In this document: positions 60,010 through 64,000 of the stretch, in pieces
How positions within the stretch are numbered: the stretch's first letter is position 1
Layout: every line of letters starts with the position of its first letter
NCBI GenBank assembly: GCA_019914995.1
Contig: CM034128.1
Span: 2,110,501-2,174,500, forward strand
DNA from: Acanthochlamys bracteata
Taxonomy: Eukaryota; Streptophyta; Magnoliopsida; Pandanales; Velloziaceae
Direction of reading: 5' to 3'
DNA length: 64,000 bases
The notes under the pieces: generated by a model
What the model was told of the DNA's origin: nothing
Databases searched by the model: none
What the model saw: the letters and a program-made list of their open reading frames with translations, nothing else
Position numbers and translations under genes: made by a program

Positions 60010-63000
60010 ATGCATTCATTCTGCTGCACCACTCCGGTGCCTGTCTCTCCCGTCTCCGCCGCACCACAACTCCCTTGCTCCCCAATATCCCCAGCTGCAA
60101 CCGCCGCCGACAACAACATCATCAACAACGACAACAACAACGATCTCGATCAATCTCCACCGTCCATGCCACCCCCACCGCCTTCTGTGACGCAATCCGC
60201 TTTTGTTCCCGCTCGACGGAGTTCTGCAGATAACAACAATGGATTCCCTCGAAGGCCTCACCGTCCGTACGATTTGCTGCAGTCAGCATCTCTACGCCCG
60301 TGCTCGTCTTTCCATCATGATCCTGCTGAACATAGAGAGGTAAGAATAAATGATATTGTGGGGAATGGGATATCGGGGATTCTGTACAAGTGGGTGAACT
60401 ACGGGCGAGGGTGGCGCCCGCGGTGGTTCGTGCTTCAGGATGGTGTTCTGTCTTACTACAAGATCCATGGACCTGATAGGATTGAGCTCACCAAGGAGAC
60501 CGAGAAGGGATCGAAAGTTATCGGCGAGGAATCTATGCGCCGTATCTCGCGCCAACGCAACGGGCATTCACTTCTCCGTCGCAAACCTGTCGGTGAAGTG
60601 CACCTCAAGGTTCACTAAATCTCTCTTTACTGTTAATTGACATTGCTGTTCTGTCTTAAGATTTGTTTACGCTCAATGTCTCTATTCATGATTTTGTGCT
60701 CGCATTGGGATTTTTGTTTATTTGGCATTAGGTGTCATCGATTAGGGAGAGTAGATCGGATGACAAAAGGTTCTCCATTTTCACTGGAACGAAGCGGCTC
60801 CACCTGCGGGCGGAAACTAGGGAGGACCGAGCAGCATGGGTGGAAGCACTCCTTGCTCTGAAGGATATGTTTCCAAGGGTGTCAAATAGTGAGCTCATGG
60901 CACCATTTGACGGTTTTACAGTATCAACTGAACGACTCCGCCAGCGACTACAAATTGAGGGAGTAAGTGAGGCCGTCATTGCCGACAGCGAGCAGATAAT
61001 GCTTTCAGAGTTTGCAGAACTGCAGAACCACTTAATTGCCCTTAAGCAGAAGCATGCCCTCCTTATCGAGACCCTCCGCCAACTAGAGGTATTTGAAGCA
61101 CTTTCATTCGGGAACCTTTGGGCTCATTTTTGGATTCTTGTTATGATTATCTTGTAGAAATTTATTTAATGCTTGATATCTTATGTTTGTGAAGGATGGC
61201 TTCAATTTGAGGCTCTGGTGCATAACTGAATCTACTGTGTGCTTGTTTTATAGATTTTGAAACTTAGGTAGGATCAAGAAAGTTGACAGAATTATAGATT
61301 TTGTGCATGCTCTTCTTACTTGTAGAAGTACTCATTTTGGTACGCCTTTGGGTTAAGAGTAACCAAAAAATAACGAATTGAATTTTATCTAGATATGAGT
61401 TGTTAATTTGGTTTTATTTTTCATCAGCACCTTGTAGATTATCAGAGATTTTCTACTTCGTTCACTTTTCTTCCCATGCGTGCCTTTTCTTTCTTTCCTT
61501 TTTTTTTTTATTTTATCTTCTTTAAGCGGACATTAGTTAGTGTTTTATGTGTTAATGGACAGGGATAGTGCCACATTATTGGCAAGCACATTGTAGAATT
61601 GTTCTTATGTTGTAAACCAAGCAGAATAGGTTTAAGTTTGTGGGACATTGGTGTGATGAGACACTTAGTTGCTGCTTGAAGAATAATATTTCCCAATAAT
61701 TCTAAGTATTAGTTCACTACAAAAGATGCTTTCTGGGAATAATACACAACGGATTAGGGGAGGGCGAAACTTAGAGCCACATGCTATGTGTAGTTAATAA
61801 TTCTTTGTCTTTAAGTTAGGTCTAAGTGAGTTCACTACGTTTAAGGTGGTTAAAGCATGCAATAGAGTTCTATTGATCTGTCAAGGCATGTATTTAGATA
61901 CAAATTCATTATGTTTAGAAAATAAGGAAGGCTCAGAATAACGTAATTGAATCCTTTAAGGGATGTTATTTCAACTTCTTTTTTACTGGTGCAATTTAGA
62001 TGTACGATGAAGGACAACTTTCTAAGTGACATGATCTTACTTGTGTTCCCCAAATGTCCGGTAAGTTGGTTGCCTGGCCCTCCCTCTACCACAGACCTAA
62101 TTCTCTTGGCTTAAAGGATGAAATTGTCTTGAAGGCTCCTGTAGTATTGTACATTTAGTTTTTGTTCTTTTAATATAATTTGCAGTCATTTATTGCTAAT
62201 GTTAATCTGAATATCATCTTGGCACTGAAAAGGTTTTTCTTTTTTCTATTAACTTTCATAGATAAACTTACTGAAGAAATAACAGGTTTCCGATATAATT
62301 ATGTAGACAGAAAAGGTTGATTTAGAGAACACTGTTGTCGATGAGAGCCAGAGAGTATCAAAAGATGACGAATCTGCTTCTAGATTAAGGCAGGAGAAGT
62401 TCAGTGGTATGTCGTATTTTTAAATGGTTACCCTACTTTTCTAGCTCTTATTATATGTTATGCAGAATTTCTTTTTTCTATATGAACTTATATGTTGATT
62501 TTGACAATTAACTTCCTACAGTCATCAAAAAGAACTTTTGATCTTCTGTTTCATCGATAAGAGTTGCTTATATAAGCTTCATACTGAGTTAGGCAAGCGT
62601 GCGTCAAGGTGGAAAAAAAGGACATCATTCACATCCACCACTAGCATAAGTTGTAAGTCTAGGTCTTACTTAAAAGAACATTTTTTCCTTGCCTGACGAT
62701 GGAGTTCTTTCCTAAATTTATCAGCTTTATTTAATCACTATGAAGATTGGCATGGATTTGTAAATGCAACTTGACATGCTATGAGTATATGTCTAAGATA
62801 CATTTACATATTATAGGAATATATGCTGACAGTGCACGAGTTGGATATATAGATAGATGAATATATCTAAAGAATATACAAACATTCGAAGATTGAACCA
62901 ACTGTATCTAAACTATCAAGTTTGTATCCACTTTTTCATTTTAGATGCTGGTTTGAAGAATCCATATTTCAGACGGAAATTTCAAGGTTACATTGTTTCA

Positions 63001-63626
63001 AGCATGCTGGGCATATATATGGAATATATTGATTTTTTATGTATATTGTTTATTTTGAGACAATGTTTAGCTCTTATTATTTTAATTTTTTCTTATCAGG
63101 ATTTGTGTGGTACACCCTTTTGCTGTTTAATAATCTATCATCCTATGTTAAATTCTCATTATTATGTCATTCTCTAGAAGGAAGTGCTAGTGAAACTGAT
63201 GATGACAATGAAAGGCATGATGCTGCTGAAGAAGACACCGAGGATGAAGAGAATACGTTTTTTGATACACGGGATTTTCTTTCATCAAGTTCATTTAAAA
63301 GCACCGGATCTGATCTTCATAGATCAGATATCGATACAGATGAGGAGGAGCCTTATGGCATTGTTGCAGTTGATGGGGTTGATGCTACTATGACATCTGT
63401 GGGGTTTAACTACCCGTATGTTAGGAGGCGCAAAAAATTGCCAGATCCTATCGAGAAAGAGAAAGGAGTTAGTCTTTGGTCGATGATAAAGGATAATATT
63501 GGAAAGGATCTCACAAAAGTCTGCCTTCCTGTATATTTCAATGAGCCCCTTTCATCTTTGCAGAAATGTTTTGAAGATCTGGAGTACTCCTATCTTCTTG
63601 ATCGAGCTTATGAATATGGAAGAAAA
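60010..63626 (+). CDS. Oxysterol-binding protein-related protein, ORP1C/1D type (5' part, runs off the window)
   Basis: ORPs move sterols or phosphoinositides between membranes. Four exons are visible: 60010-60609, 60732-61088, 62307-62406, 63178-63626, giving 502 codons in phase; the rest lies beyond 64000. The N-terminus ([14 protein letters not shown]) and a Pro/Asn-rich linker precede the PH domain, about residues 120-280: [71 protein letters not shown] coiled-coil stretch follows ([18 protein letters not shown]), then an acidic region with the FFAT-like motif [11 protein letters not shown], which in other proteins binds VAP at the ER. The lipid-binding domain begins with [20 protein letters not shown] and [11 protein letters not shown]. 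The signature EQVSHHPP region is not in the window. Exon 3 is small, and intron 2 is 1.2 kb. Confidence 0.93.
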
Positions 63627-64000
63627 GTAAGATGCAATCAGCACATAATTCTTCATATCTTAGTATTGGGAATAATCCATTCTAAAGCATACTACAACAT
63701 CTTTTTTTCCAGATGACAATTTCTGTGCATATGTTGGTTATTACTTTGGTAACATGTTTAAAGCAGGCCAATATTTTTCTAGGATTGTGTCATACATTAA
63801 ATATCATAATGAAAAGTCCGAACATAATATGCTTGGTAACTGCATTACTTTGGACCATGATATGTAGTGATGAATGTAAATTTCGTATTCGAGTTGGAAC
63901 CCGAATATATATGACCCAGGAGTTTCCCTTTTACATTTGGAAACATAAGTAGATACTGTTCTTGAGACACACTGCATCGTAATTTGAATGAGGATGATGG
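63627..64000 (+). other. Start of an ORP1-type intron, cut by the window end
   Basis: After the donor GAAAA/GTAAGA the sequence has no stretch matching the next part of the family (expected GNSLxR, NVAAFAVSGY). A possible acceptor near 63713 (TTTTCCAG) leads into a frame with no resemblance. The next coding exon is therefore probably outside the window. Confidence 0.6.

Noticed and set aside
63039..63177. Upstream extension of the fourth ORP1 exon as an open frame
   Set aside because: TCTCTAG at 63177 is a clear acceptor that continues exon 3 in phase and matches the family. The extension is hydrophobic intron sequence.
1..64000. CRISPR arrays, rRNA or tRNA genes, viral or toxin genes
   Set aside because: None was seen. 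The repeats present are MITEs and simple repeats of plant nuclear DNA, and no reverse transcriptase or coat-protein-like frame appears.

Overview
The window is nuclear DNA of a flowering plant, almost certainly a eudicot. The genes are intron-rich with GT..AG borders, the intergenic DNA is very AT-rich and full of short inverted-repeat elements, and every recognisable protein matches a plant family. The species cannot be told from the sequence. I rebuilt the exons by eye from splice borders, reading phase and my knowledge of the families, without a database search.

Layout. 1-6.3 kb: gene-free AT-rich DNA with at least two long-palindrome MITEs. 6.3-8.3 kb (+): single-exon FANTASTIC FOUR (FAF)-type gene with a clear TATA box. 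8.3-12.9 kb: gene-free, with a 787-bp MITE flanked by TATTAAT repeats. 12.9-17.0 kb (-): ARGLU1-like splicing/transcription cofactor. 18.4-26.4 kb (-): importin-4-like karyopherin in 20 exons. 27.0-29.9 kb (+): TMEM41/VTT-type membrane protein gene that looks broken by frameshifts. 30.5-32.9 kb (+): plastid fibrillin (FBN3/PAP4 type). 33.5-37.9 kb (+): MYND-SET protein of the ASHR1 type. 38.8-40.6 kb (-): QCR7 subunit of mitochondrial complex III. 41.5-43.3 kb (-): alpha carbonic anhydrase with a signal peptide. 45.2-50.9 kb (-): MPS1/TTK-type kinase. 52.9-57.8 kb (-): Kdo transferase (KDTA/WaaA). 60.0 kb to the window end (+): ORP1-type oxysterol-binding protein, cut off before its lipid-binding domain is complete.

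The genes are ordinary dispersed housekeeping and developmental genes. I see no gene cluster, operon-like set or shared pathway. Nothing amounts to a wholly new system. The best leads are two in-frame, stop-free introns (exitron-like). The one in the MPS1 kinase gene would add a membrane-spanning segment if retained; the other lies in the importin-4 gene. Next come the decayed VTT gene, whose exon 2 carries compensating frameshifts, and the MITE families.
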